Assembly (NCBI GenBank): GCA_903903975.1
Contig: CAIVAS010000164.1
Span: 1 to 43,676, forward strand
Length of the DNA: 43,676 nucleotides
Reading direction: 5' to 3'
Origin: an uncultured Burkholderiales bacterium
GTDB lineage: Bacteria > Pseudomonadota > Gammaproteobacteria > Burkholderiales > Burkholderiaceae_E
In this document: positions 6,988 through 14,422 of the stretch, in pieces
Position numbering within the stretch: the stretch's first letter is position 1
Layout: each line of letters starts with the position of its first letter
Position numbers and translations under genes: made by a program
The notes under the pieces: generated by a model
What the model saw: only the letters and a program-made list of their open reading frames with translations
The model's database searches: none
What the model was told of the DNA's origin: nothing

Positions 6988-8045
6988 TACTTCGGAAACA
7001 CCTTTCGCTCACTGGCCGACGGCAGCAGGCCGGCGCCAAAGATCCGCTCGGCCGGGATCCTGACGTTCAGCCCGAAGGCATCCTTGACCTGCAGCGCCAT
7101 CAGCGTCAGTCGGGCCGGATCGACTTCGCCGAAGCCTTCGCTACGTGCATCGGCCGTCAGCACCGAGCCATTCAGGGTCAGTTTCAGGCGTTTGGTCTCG
7201 CGCGCCCCATCGATGCTGGCATCGTAGTCGCGCAAGGTCTCCACGGCAGCCTGCGGATCGGCGATGACCGCCTTGACACCACGTGTGAACGCTCGCAGGA
7301 AGGCTTTGACTGCCTCCGGGTGCTGTCTGAGGAAGGCTTCGGACACGATGATCGCGCTGCCATAGAGCTTTACGCCGAATTTCGAATAGGGCATCACGAC
7401 GATGTCCTCGTCTTTTACGCCGCTGGCATTGAGGTCGAAGAGCGAGGTGAAGTAAAAGCCGGTGATCGCATCGACTTCGCCGCGGGCGAGCATGGACTCG
7501 CGCTGCTCGGGTGCCATCGAGACCCACTTGATTCGGGCAGGGTCGATGCCATTGGATTTTGCAAAGATCGGGAAAGCCTTGCGACCGGCATCGAATGCCG
7601 GGGCACCCAGGGTCTTGCCGGCCAGATCGGCCGGGCGCTTGATACCCGACTTTTTCAGCGCCATCACCGCCGACGGTGTGTTGTTGTAGACCATCATCAC
7701 CGCGACCGGCTTGCCTGCCTGGTCGGGATTCGTGCCCCAGAAGGCCATCAGCGACGCCAGATCGGCAAAGCCCATGTCGTAGTCGCCGTTGGCCACGCGC
7801 GCGACCGTGCCGCCCGAGCCGTCGCCGGCATCGATGCTCACCGCAAGCCCCTCGTCGCTAAACCAGCCTTTGGCTTTGGGCAGGGTAAAGAGGGCGGCGG
7901 GCCCCTCGAAGCGCCAGTCGAGCTGAAAGCGGATCGGCGTGTCGCGGGCATCAGCCGGGGCGGCGCTTGCGAACAGGGCGATGAGTGCGGCAACCCGAAA
8001 TCCCTGGCGCAATCCCTGGCAAATCACTGACACGGTTCGAATCAT
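6987..8045 (-). CDS. NMT1/ThiY-type periplasmic substrate-binding protein (orphan)
   Basis: This 352-aa exported protein belongs to the NMT1/THI5-like binding proteins, which include the receptors of nitrate, taurine/alkanesulfonate and pyrimidine-precursor importers. A signal peptide (hydrophobic stretch ending ADA about residue 33) precedes IRFQLDWRFEGPAALFTLPKAKGWF, the typical start of this fold. Later motifs are YDMGFADLASLMAFW and GVKLYGSAIIVSEAFL. The start codon is 2 bases after the CoA-transferase stop, so the two are very probably co-transcribed. No permease or ATPase of the matching type (SsuBC/ThiXZ) is nearby, so it either shares another importer or its partners lie elsewhere. 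The ligand is unknown. Confidence 0.88.
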   Translation of the reverse strand: MIRTVSVICQGLRQGFRVAALIALFASAAPADARDTPIRFQLDWRFEGPAALFTLPKAKGWFSDEGLAVSIDAGDGSGGTVARVANGDYDMGFADLASLMAFWGTNPDQAGKPVAVMMVYNNTPSAVMALKKSGIKRPADLAGKTLGAPAFDAGRKAFPIFAKSNGIDPARIKWVSMAPEQRESMLARGEVDAITGFYFTSLFDLNASGVKDEDIVVMPYSKFGVKLYGSAIIVSEAFLRQHPEAVKAFLRAFTRGVKAVIADPQAAVETLRDYDASIDGARETKRLKLTLNGSVLTADARSEGFGEVDPARLTLMALQVKDAFGLNVRIPAERIFGAGLLPSASERKVFPK

Positions 8046-8047
8046 GG

Positions 8048-9184
8048 TCAGTCCGTCAGGTGGGCAGTATTGTGTTCGCCGAGCCGCGGTGCAGCGCTGC
8101 GGATGGCGGGTCGCTCGCCGTCGAAGGACAAGGGCAGTCCGGTGAGCCGGAAGTCTTCGCCGGGAACGGTCTGAATGATGCCGAGTGCTTCGACCTGCGG
8201 CTGCGACAGGGCCTGCGGCACGTCATGGATCGGCGCACACGGCACACCGGCCGCCTCCAGAGCTGTCATCCATTCGCCCCGTGGTCGCCTGATCAGCAGG
8301 CCTCGGATCTGCGCCAGCAGCTCGGCCTTGTTGGCCAGCCGATCCCGATTACCCCGAAAGCGCGCATCGGTCGGCCAGTCGGGCCGCTCCAGCACCTGGG
8401 CGAACTTGACGAAGAGCCGGTCGTTGCCGACGCAGATCAGGAAGGGGCCGTCGGCGCCGTCAAAGGCCTCGTAGGGCACGAAACCCGGATGGCCGCTGGC
8501 ATGCCGCTCGGGCAGGCGGCCTTCGTTCATCCAGGCATCGCCCTTCTGGGCCAGCCAGGTCAGGGCGGTTTCGAGCAGCGAGGCCTGGACGATGCCGCCG
8601 AGCCCGGTGACCAGGCGACGTTGCAGCAGCGACAGCGCGCCGATCACCGTCCACATGCCGGTGCCCTGGTCGCAGACCGAAGCGCCCATGCGAACCGGCG
8701 GACCGTCGGGGTCGCCGCTGATGCTCGACAGGCCGCTGAAGGCCTGAATCAGCGGCTCGTAGCCCGGTCGCGCGGCCATCGGGCCGACATGACCGAAGGC
8801 CGACATCTCGCAATAGACCAGGCGCGGATGGCGCTCGCACATCGATGCGCCGTCCAGACCGAGTTGCGCCGGTACGCCCGGGCGCAGGTTGTGCACCAGG
8901 ACGTCGGCATCGGCCACGATGGCATGCAGTGCCTCGATGCCCTGTGCGGACTTGAGGTCGATGGTGACCGACGCCTTGCCGCGGTTGAAGACCTGGAAGG
9001 TGAGCGAGTCGCCGTGACGAAAGGCGGTCCCCATCTGGCGCGCATCGTCGCCGCCTTCCGGGCGTTCGACCTTGATGACCGTGGCGCCGAGGTCGGCAAA
9101 GATGGCGCCGGCAAACGGCCCGGCGAGCACCTGCCCGAGTTCAACGACGGTCAGGCCGGCCAGCGGCCCTGCGGTGTGTGTCAT
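8048..9184 (-). CDS. Class III CoA-transferase, CaiB/BaiF family
   Basis: This enzyme transfers CoA between carboxylic acids through an aspartyl-CoA thioester. It is 378 aa. The family start (LAGLTVVELGQVLAGPFAG), the KVERPEGGD segment and LVHNLRPGV are all present. The likely catalytic aspartate is Asp172 in VCDQGTGM, close to the position of Asp169 in formyl-CoA transferase. ATG 9184 is preferred over a longer frame because AGGAG lies at good spacing and the family begins here. It sits between two orphan binding proteins (Bug type upstream, NMT1 type downstream), suggesting activation of an imported organic acid. The acid cannot be named from the sequence. Confidence 0.93.
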   Translation of the reverse strand: MTHTAGPLAGLTVVELGQVLAGPFAGAIFADLGATVIKVERPEGGDDARQMGTAFRHGDSLTFQVFNRGKASVTIDLKSAQGIEALHAIVADADVLVHNLRPGVPAQLGLDGASMCERHPRLVYCEMSAFGHVGPMAARPGYEPLIQAFSGLSSISGDPDGPPVRMGASVCDQGTGMWTVIGALSLLQRRLVTGLGGIVQASLLETALTWLAQKGDAWMNEGRLPERHASGHPGFVPYEAFDGADGPFLICVGNDRLFVKFAQVLERPDWPTDARFRGNRDRLANKAELLAQIRGLLIRRPRGEWMTALEAAGVPCAPIHDVPQALSQPQVEALGIIQTVPGEDFRLTGLPLSFDGERPAIRSAAPRLGEHNTAHLTD

Positions 9185-9245
9185 GGCGATCTCCTTGCGT
9201 CTGATACGAGCGATGCCCTGTCGGGCAGTGGCCATGCGGGCGAGG

Positions 9246-10289
9246 TCATTCGACCTCGAGTTTCGCTTGTGCCACCACGCGCTTCCATTTGTCGATCTCG
9301 CTGCGAACGAAGGCATCGAGCTGCTGCGGCGTGCCAGGCGAGAGGTCGGTGGCAGGCCCGGCCTTTTGCCTGAACTCGGCTGAACGCAGAATCTCACCGA
9401 TGGCCTTGTTCAGCTTGGCGACGATCGGCTCGGGCGTGCCGGCCGGCAGGAACACCGCGGTCCAGGCAATCATCTCGAAGCCCGGCAACCCGGATTCGGC
9501 CACCGTCGGCAACTCGGGCGCTGCGCTTGAGCGGGTCAGGCTGGTGGCGGCGAGCGCACGCACTCTTTGCGCGGTGACCTGCGGCAGGGCGGTGCCGGCA
9601 TCGCAGAACATCACCTGCACCTGACCGGCGACCAGGTCTGACAGCGCCTGCGGATTGCCCTTGTAGGTGACATTGACCATGTCGATCCCGGACTGGGACT
9701 TGAACATTTCGCCGGCCACCCGCGAGGACGCGCTGCCGCTCGAGAAGCTCAGCTTTCCGGGGTTTGCGCGTCCATAGGTGATGAGTTCGCTGACGCTGCG
9801 CACCGGCAGGCTCGGATTGACCAGCACCAGCAGCGGCGCGGTTCCGATGAGCGTGACCGGTGCGAAGTCGCGGATCGGGTCATAGGGCAGCTTGCGGCGC
9901 AGCGCCGGATTGGAGGCGTGCGTGCTGTTGGAGGTGACGAAGACGGTGTAGCCGTCGGGTTTGGACCGAGCGGCCGCTTCGGCCGCGATGCTGCCATCGG
10001 CCCCTGGCCGGTTGTCGACCACCACCGGGACGCCGAGTGATGTCGAGAGCCGCTCGCCGATCAGCCGCGCATTCAGGTCGGTGCCGCTGCCGGCCGGAAA
10101 CGGCACGATGAAGCGGATCGGTCCGGTGGGCCAGTCGGTCTGCGCATGGCCGGTCGCGGGCGCGAGCGCGAGCAATGCGCCGCTCAGTGTGGTGCTCAAT
10201 AAGGTGCTCATTGAGGCGCCCAGCGTCGTGCTCAGCAGCGCGCGCAGTGCGGCGCGTCGGGGTAATGCGGACAGCGGGGCTTGGGTCAT
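9246..10289 (-). CDS. Bug/TctC-family tripartite tricarboxylate transporter substrate-binding protein
   Basis: This 347-aa periplasmic receptor is of the Bug family, greatly expanded in Burkholderiales. A long signal region (about residues 1-49, ending GHAQ) precedes the hallmark WPTGPIRFIVPFPAGSGTD. Other family motifs are VVDNRPGADGSIAAEAAA, SKPDGYT and LPTVAESGLPGF. ATG 10289 was chosen because it starts a normal signal peptide; an ATG further upstream would add an unlikely basic extension. No TctA/TctB membrane subunits are in the window, so it is either an orphan receptor or uses a permease elsewhere. It probably belongs with the CoA-transferase 61 bases downstream. The ligand is likely a carboxylate. 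Confidence 0.92.
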   Translation of the reverse strand: MTQAPLSALPRRAALRALLSTTLGASMSTLLSTTLSGALLALAPATGHAQTDWPTGPIRFIVPFPAGSGTDLNARLIGERLSTSLGVPVVVDNRPGADGSIAAEAAARSKPDGYTVFVTSNSTHASNPALRRKLPYDPIRDFAPVTLIGTAPLLVLVNPSLPVRSVSELITYGRANPGKLSFSSGSASSRVAGEMFKSQSGIDMVNVTYKGNPQALSDLVAGQVQVMFCDAGTALPQVTAQRVRALAATSLTRSSAAPELPTVAESGLPGFEMIAWTAVFLPAGTPEPIVAKLNKAIGEILRSAEFRQKAGPATDLSPGTPQQLDAFVRSEIDKWKRVVAQAKLEVE

Positions 10290-10375
10290 CGGGTGTCTCT
10301 TGTCGTTTGGAGCACCGATTATCCGCAGTCCGCGCATCCTTGTCGCTGCGAGGCGATTCGTTCGACGCCGCAGGC

Positions 10376-11134
10376 TCAGCGGTCGATGGCCGACAGGAAC
10401 TGCTTGAGCTCGGGCGTTGAGGGATTGTCAAACAGCGACTGCGCCGGTCCGATCTCATGGATGCGACCGGCATGCATGAATACGATCCGATGCGAGACTT
10501 TGCGAGCAAAGGCCATCTCGTGCGTGACCATCATCATCGTCATGCCCTGTGCGGCCAGCGACTCGACCACGCGCAGCACCTCGCCGACCAGCTCCGGATC
10601 GAGCGCCGACGTGATCTCATCACACAGCAGCACCGCCGGTGCCATCGCCAGCGCGCGCGCAATAGCCACGCGCTGCTGCTGACCGCCCGACAGCTGATCG
10701 GGCATTGCGTCGAATTTTTCGCTCAGTCCGACGCGCACGAGCAGTTCCTGAGCCAGCGCCTGCGCGGCGTCGTGCGGCAGCTTCTTCACCAGCGTGGGCG
10801 CGAGCATCACATTGCGCCCGGCGCTCAGATGCGGAAAAAGATTGAAGGACTGAAAGACCATGCCGACCTGCTGGCGCAGTGCGCGCATCGCCCTGGCATC
10901 GCCATGCGCCAGAGGCTGCCCGGCGACCGCGAGGCTCCCTGAATCGAAGCTCTCCAGGCCATTGATGCAGCGAAGCAGCGTGCTCTTGCCTGAGCCGCTG
11001 CGCCCGATGATGGCAATCACTTCGCCCGGTGCGACCTGCAGGTCGATGCCCTTGAGCACCTCATTCTCGCCGAAGCGCTTGCGAAGGCCGGCAATCTCGA
11101 CAACCGGCATGGCCGATGGATCAGCGTGCGACAT
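10376..11134 (-). CDS. Polar amino-acid ABC transporter ATP-binding protein (GlnQ/HisP type)
   Basis: This 252-aa ATPase energises the importer made with the two permeases and the binding protein encoded upstream. It has Walker A GRSGSGKSTL, Q-loop FQSFNLFPH, signature LSGGQQQR, Walker B AVLLCDEITSALDP and the switch His in VTHEMAF. The DEITSALD variant and the length are typical of GlnQ-type proteins. The start overlaps the end of the second permease by 14 bases, which indicates coupling. The order binding protein, permease, permease, ATPase is standard for the family. Confidence 0.93.
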   Translation of the reverse strand: MSHADPSAMPVVEIAGLRKRFGENEVLKGIDLQVAPGEVIAIIGRSGSGKSTLLRCINGLESFDSGSLAVAGQPLAHGDARAMRALRQQVGMVFQSFNLFPHLSAGRNVMLAPTLVKKLPHDAAQALAQELLVRVGLSEKFDAMPDQLSGGQQQRVAIARALAMAPAVLLCDEITSALDPELVGEVLRVVESLAAQGMTMMMVTHEMAFARKVSHRIVFMHAGRIHEIGPAQSLFDNPSTPELKQFLSAIDR

Positions 11135-11771
11135 TCAGATTCCTTTCGAGTCGCCGGCTCCAGGCCGACAGCGGCCAGCACAAGGCGAAATACATCAGCG
11201 CGACCAGGCTGTAGACCAGAAACGGTCGGAAGGTGGCATTGGCGATCATCGATCCGGTGCGGGTCAGCTCGATGAATCCGATCACCGAGGCGAGCGCCGT
11301 GCCCTTGATTACCTGCACCATGAAGCCCACGGTCGGCGGCACCGCGATGCGCAAGGCCTGCGGCCCGATCACCCAGCGCAACTGCTCGGACAGGCTCAGC
11401 GCCAGGCTGGCCGAGGCCTCCCATTGACCGCGCGGCACGGCATTGATGCAGCCTCGCCAGATCTCGGTGAGAAAAGCGCTGCTGTAGAGGGTGAGCGCCA
11501 GGCCAGCCGCGACCCAGGCCGAGACCTTGATGCCGAAAAGCCCGAGCCCGAAGTAGGCCAGAAAGAGCTGCATCAGCAGCGGCGTGCCCTGAAAGAGCTG
11601 CACATAGCCGCCCACCAGCCAGCCGCCCAGGCGCGGGCGGGCAATGCGAGCGACCAGTAAGGCTGCCCCGACCAGGCCGCCGCCTGCGAAGGCGATCAGC
11701 GACAGCACGATCGTCCAGCGCATGGCCAGCAGCAGATGACGCAGGATGTCCTGGATCGGGAAGTCGACCAT
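11121..11771 (-). CDS. Polar amino-acid ABC transporter permease (HisM/GlnP type), second subunit
   Basis: This is an inner-membrane permease of 216 aa with about five hydrophobic segments. The family motifs include YVQLFQGTPLLMQLFLAYFGLG and, in the EAA-like loop, GQWEASASLALSLSEQLRWV. It starts 9 bases after the stop of the first permease, and its end overlaps the ATPase start. The two permeases are related and would form a heterodimer. Substrates of such systems are amino acids or similar small nitrogen compounds; the exact one is not visible. Confidence 0.92.
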   Translation of the reverse strand: MVDFPIQDILRHLLLAMRWTIVLSLIAFAGGGLVGAALLVARIARPRLGGWLVGGYVQLFQGTPLLMQLFLAYFGLGLFGIKVSAWVAAGLALTLYSSAFLTEIWRGCINAVPRGQWEASASLALSLSEQLRWVIGPQALRIAVPPTVGFMVQVIKGTALASVIGFIELTRTGSMIANATFRPFLVYSLVALMYFALCWPLSAWSRRLERNLNVAR

Positions 11772-11780
11772 GCGCGTGCG

Positions 11781-12443
11781 TCAGCGTCCGAACAGCAGTC
11801 GCGGTCCGAGCCAGTTGAGCAGCTGTCGCAGCACGATGGCAAAGGCGAGATACATCAGGGTCGCAACGATATAGGCCTCGAAGGCGCGAAAGTTGCGCGA
11901 GTGGATCAGGTTGGCGGCATGCGAGAGTTCTTCGGTGGCGATCTGGCCGCAGACCGCCGAGCCAAGCATCACGATCACGATCTGGCTGACGGTGGCCGGC
12001 CAGACCCGCTTGAGCGCGGGCGGCATCACGACACGGGTGAAGGTCTGCAGCGGTGTGAGTGCCAGGCTGGCTGCGGCTTCAAGCTGACCGCGTGGCGTGG
12101 CCTCGATGCCGGCCCGCACGATCTCGGTCGAATAGGCGCCGAGATTCAAGGTCATGGCAATGATCGAAGCCCACTCGGCCGTCAGCCTCACGCCGATGGC
12201 CGGCAGCCCGAAAAAGACGAAGAACAGCTGGATGATGAAAGGGGTGTTGCGGATCAGCTCGACATAGCTCGCCACGATCCAGCGCAAGGCACTCGGTCCG
12301 CTTGATCGGGCCCAGGCGCAGGCAATCCCCAGGCTCAGCCCGAGGATCACCGCAACGACAGTGAGCCCCGCCGTCCAGGCCAGGCCCCGCAGCAGCAGTG
12401 GCCACTGCGACAGGACCGCTGCGAAATCAAGCTGGATCAGCAA
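11781..12443 (-). CDS. Polar amino-acid ABC transporter permease (HisQ/GlnP type), first subunit
   Basis: This is a 220-aa inner-membrane permease with about five hydrophobic segments. The recognisable family segment YVELIRNTPFIIQLFFVFFG is followed by the EAA-like loop GQLEAAASLALTPLQTFTRVV. It lies 19 bases downstream of the binding-protein gene and 9 bases upstream of the second permease. All belong to one minus-strand operon that probably begins at the candidate sigma-54 promoter near 13413-13428. Confidence 0.92.
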   Translation of the reverse strand: MLIQLDFAAVLSQWPLLLRGLAWTAGLTVVAVILGLSLGIACAWARSSGPSALRWIVASYVELIRNTPFIIQLFFVFFGLPAIGVRLTAEWASIIAMTLNLGAYSTEIVRAGIEATPRGQLEAAASLALTPLQTFTRVVMPPALKRVWPATVSQIVIVMLGSAVCGQIATEELSHAANLIHSRNFRAFEAYIVATLMYLAFAIVLRQLLNWLGPRLLFGR

Positions 12444-12462
12444 ATTGTCAGGGCTCGCAGCA

Positions 12463-13299
12463 TCACTGCGGCAGGTCGCCTGCCGGGCGGCCCAGCCACT
12501 TCATCGCGAGGCGGTCGAGTTCACCCGATTTTTTTGCCTCGGCCAGGATCTCATTGACCTTCAGTCTGAGTTTGTCTTCGCCCTTGGCCACGCCGATGAA
12601 GTTCGGTGAATCCTTGAGCAGCAGCTTGTATTCGGCCGACAGCGTCGGGTTGCGGGCCATCATGTTGCCGGCGACCGATGCGCCGGTGGCGATCAGCTGG
12701 GTCTGACCCGACACGAAGGCGGCAACCGTCGCCGCATTGTCTTCGAAGCGTTTGACGTCGAGGGTGGCCGGGGCAATCTTGGCGAGCTCCTGGTCTTCCA
12801 TCGCACCGCGGGTCACCGCAACCGTCTTGCCGCCCAGGTCGGCCGGTGTCTTGACGGTCATCGCCTTGGGTCCGAAGACCGCCTGATAGAAGGGCGAGTA
12901 GGCTGCGGTGAAATCGATGACCTTTTCGCGCTCGGCGTTCTTGCCCAGCGTCGAGATCACCAGATCGGCCTTTTTCGTTTGCAGGTAAGGAATCCGGTTG
13001 GCGCTGGTCACCGACACCAGCTCAAGCGTCACACCGATTTTCGCGGCGATCAGCGCGCCGATGTCGATGTCCAGGCCCTGCGGTTTGAGGTCGGCACCAA
13101 CGAAGCCATAGGGCGGATAGTCGGTCGGAATCGCGATCGTGATCTTCTTTTGCGCCACGATGTCGTCGAGCGCGGACTGGGCGTGCACTGGCGTCGGGCC
13201 GGTGATCGCGGCGGTCATGACAATCGCTGCAATCGCCGACAGGGCGATGCGTGTTCTGTTGAGCGCGCGTCGGCGGCTCGAGAAAGACAGGGTCATCAT
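12463..13299 (-). CDS. Polar amino-acid ABC transporter substrate-binding protein (family 3)
   Basis: This 278-aa periplasmic receptor is the first gene of the amino-acid importer operon. A signal peptide with a basic N-terminus (SSRRRALNRTRIA) ends near VHAQ, about residue 39. The mature start ITIAIPTDYPPYGFVGADLKPQGLDIDIG is the classical pattern of family 3 receptors. The conserved ligand-binding arginine occurs in KNAEREKVIDFTAAYSPFY. ATG 13299 has AAGGA at good spacing, so it is preferred over the longer frame. The ligand may be an amino acid or a ureide, since the divergent genes encode allantoin degradation. Confidence 0.92.
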   Translation of the reverse strand: MMTLSFSSRRRALNRTRIALSAIAAIVMTAAITGPTPVHAQSALDDIVAQKKITIAIPTDYPPYGFVGADLKPQGLDIDIGALIAAKIGVTLELVSVTSANRIPYLQTKKADLVISTLGKNAEREKVIDFTAAYSPFYQAVFGPKAMTVKTPADLGGKTVAVTRGAMEDQELAKIAPATLDVKRFEDNAATVAAFVSGQTQLIATGASVAGNMMARNPTLSAEYKLLLKDSPNFIGVAKGEDKLRLKVNEILAEAKKSGELDRLAMKWLGRPAGDLPQ

Positions 13300-13349
13300 G
13301 GATTCCTTCGAAAACTGCACAGTGGTTTGGGAGGGGAGCCTGGAACCTA

Positions 13350-13364
13350 GGTCGGGAACCGACC
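13350..13364. other. Short perfect hairpin in the divergent intergenic region
   Basis: GGTCGG at 13350-13355, loop GAA, CCGACC at 13359-13364. It lies between the amino-acid receptor start and puuE, within the expected leader of the minus-strand transcript. It could be a leader hairpin or a protein site; no function can be assigned. Confidence 0.35.
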
Positions 13365-13412
13365 GGCGCTGCGGCAGCCCGCGATTGTGCCTGCTCGCAG
13401 GCAGACAGACCA

Positions 13413-13428
13413 TGCAATTGTCGTGCCG
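13413..13428 (-). promoter_or_regulatory. Candidate sigma-54 promoter for the amino-acid ABC operon
   Basis: On the minus strand the sequence reads CGGCAC (13428-13423), GACAA, TTGCA (13417-13413). It matches TGGCAC-N5-TTGC(A/T) except for the first base, with the essential -24 GG and -12 GC at correct spacing. It points toward the receptor gene at 13299. Transcription would start near 13400, giving a leader of about 100 bases. Confidence 0.6.
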
Positions 13429-13437
13429 GGCCTGCGC

Positions 13438-13463
13438 TACAATTCAGTGCGTATTCAGTGCGT
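13438..13463 (+). promoter_or_regulatory. -10-like TACAAT and 11-bp tandem repeat upstream of puuE
   Basis: TACAAT at 13438-13443 resembles a -10 box. Overlapping it, ATTCAGTGCGT occurs twice in direct tandem at 13442-13452 and 13453-13463, about one helical turn apart, 28 bases before the puuE ATG. No convincing -35 at 17 bases is visible. Tandem repeats with 11-bp phasing next to a start point are typical of regulator sites, but no regulator is identified. Confidence 0.4.
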
Positions 13464-13491
13464 CTTCCGTCCGTCAGCCACCCCGACTCCG

Positions 13492-14415
13492 ATGCCAGCT
13501 TATCCTCGCGACCTGATCGGCTACGGCCGCAATCCTCCGCATGCCCGCTGGCCGGGCAATGCCCGCGTGGCGGTGCAGTTCGTCCTCAACTATGAAGAGG
13601 GCGGCGAAAACAGCGTGTTGCATGGCGATCCGGGCTCCGAGCAGTTTCTGTCCGAGATCATCGGTGCCCCCGCCTATCCCGACCGGCATCTGTCGATGGA
13701 GTCGATCTACGAATACGGATCGCGTGCCGGCGTCTGGCGCATCCTGCGCGAATTCGAGCGCCGCGGCCTGCCGCTGACCGTCTTCGGCATCTCGATGGCG
13801 CTCGAGCGCCATCCCGATCTCACCCGCGCCTTCGTCGAACTCGGCCACGAGATCGCCTGCCACGGCTGGCGCTGGATCCACTATCAGTCGATGGACGAAG
13901 CCACCGAGCGCGAGCACATGCGCATCGGCATGGGCATCATTGAACGGCTCACCGGCGAGCGACCGCTGGGCTGGTATACCGGGCGCGACAGCCCGAATAC
14001 CCGGCGCCTGGTGGCCGACGACGGCGGTTTTCTCTACGACTCCGATTACTACGGCGACGATTTGCCGTTCTGGACGCGAGTCACCCGCACCGATGGCGTC
14101 GAGGTCGATCACCTGATCGTGCCCTACACCCTCGATGCCAACGACATGCGCTTTGCCACGCCGCAGGGCTTCAATACCGGCGAGCAGTTCCTGCAGTACC
14201 TGACCGATACCTTTGATGTGCTCTATGCCGAAGGCGAAGACACGCCGCGCATGATGTCGATCGGCATGCATTGCCGCCTGCTCGGGCGGCCCGGTCGCTT
14301 CCGCGCCCTGCAGCGTTTCCTGGACCATCTCCAGCGCCACGATCGCGTCTGGATCTGCCGGCGGGTCGATATCGCCCGCCACTGGATCGCCCACCATCCG
14401 GCCCCTGCCGGTTGA
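13492..14415 (+). CDS. puuE: Allantoinase, cofactor-independent PuuE type (polysaccharide-deacetylase fold)
   Basis: This enzyme opens the allantoin ring to allantoate. It belongs to the metal-independent allantoinases of the NodB/polysaccharide-deacetylase fold, first described in Pseudomonas, not to the dinuclear-metal AllB family. It is 307 aa against 308 in the Pseudomonas protein. Family motifs are YPRDLIGYGRNPPHARWPG at the N-terminus, VQFVLNYEEGGENSVLHGD, HEIACHGWRWIHY and GWYTGRDSPNTR. The frame is open 35 codons further upstream, but the family begins at ATG 13492. The name puuE here is not E. coli puuE, a GABA aminotransferase. The following hydrolase gene begins 7 bases after its stop, so the two steps are co-expressed. 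Confidence 0.95.
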   Translation: MPAYPRDLIGYGRNPPHARWPGNARVAVQFVLNYEEGGENSVLHGDPGSEQFLSEIIGAPAYPDRHLSMESIYEYGSRAGVWRILREFERRGLPLTVFGISMALERHPDLTRAFVELGHEIACHGWRWIHYQSMDEATEREHMRIGMGIIERLTGERPLGWYTGRDSPNTRRLVADDGGFLYDSDYYGDDLPFWTRVTRTDGVEVDHLIVPYTLDANDMRFATPQGFNTGEQFLQYLTDTFDVLYAEGEDTPRMMSIGMHCRLLGRPGRFRALQRFLDHLQRHDRVWICRRVDIARHWIAHHPAPAG

Positions 14416-14422
14416 GCGCCGC

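Noticed and set aside
7985-9373. A 462-codon plus-strand frame opposite the CoA-transferase
   Set aside because: It is a shadow frame; the minus-strand gene has family motifs, a good start and tight operon spacing.
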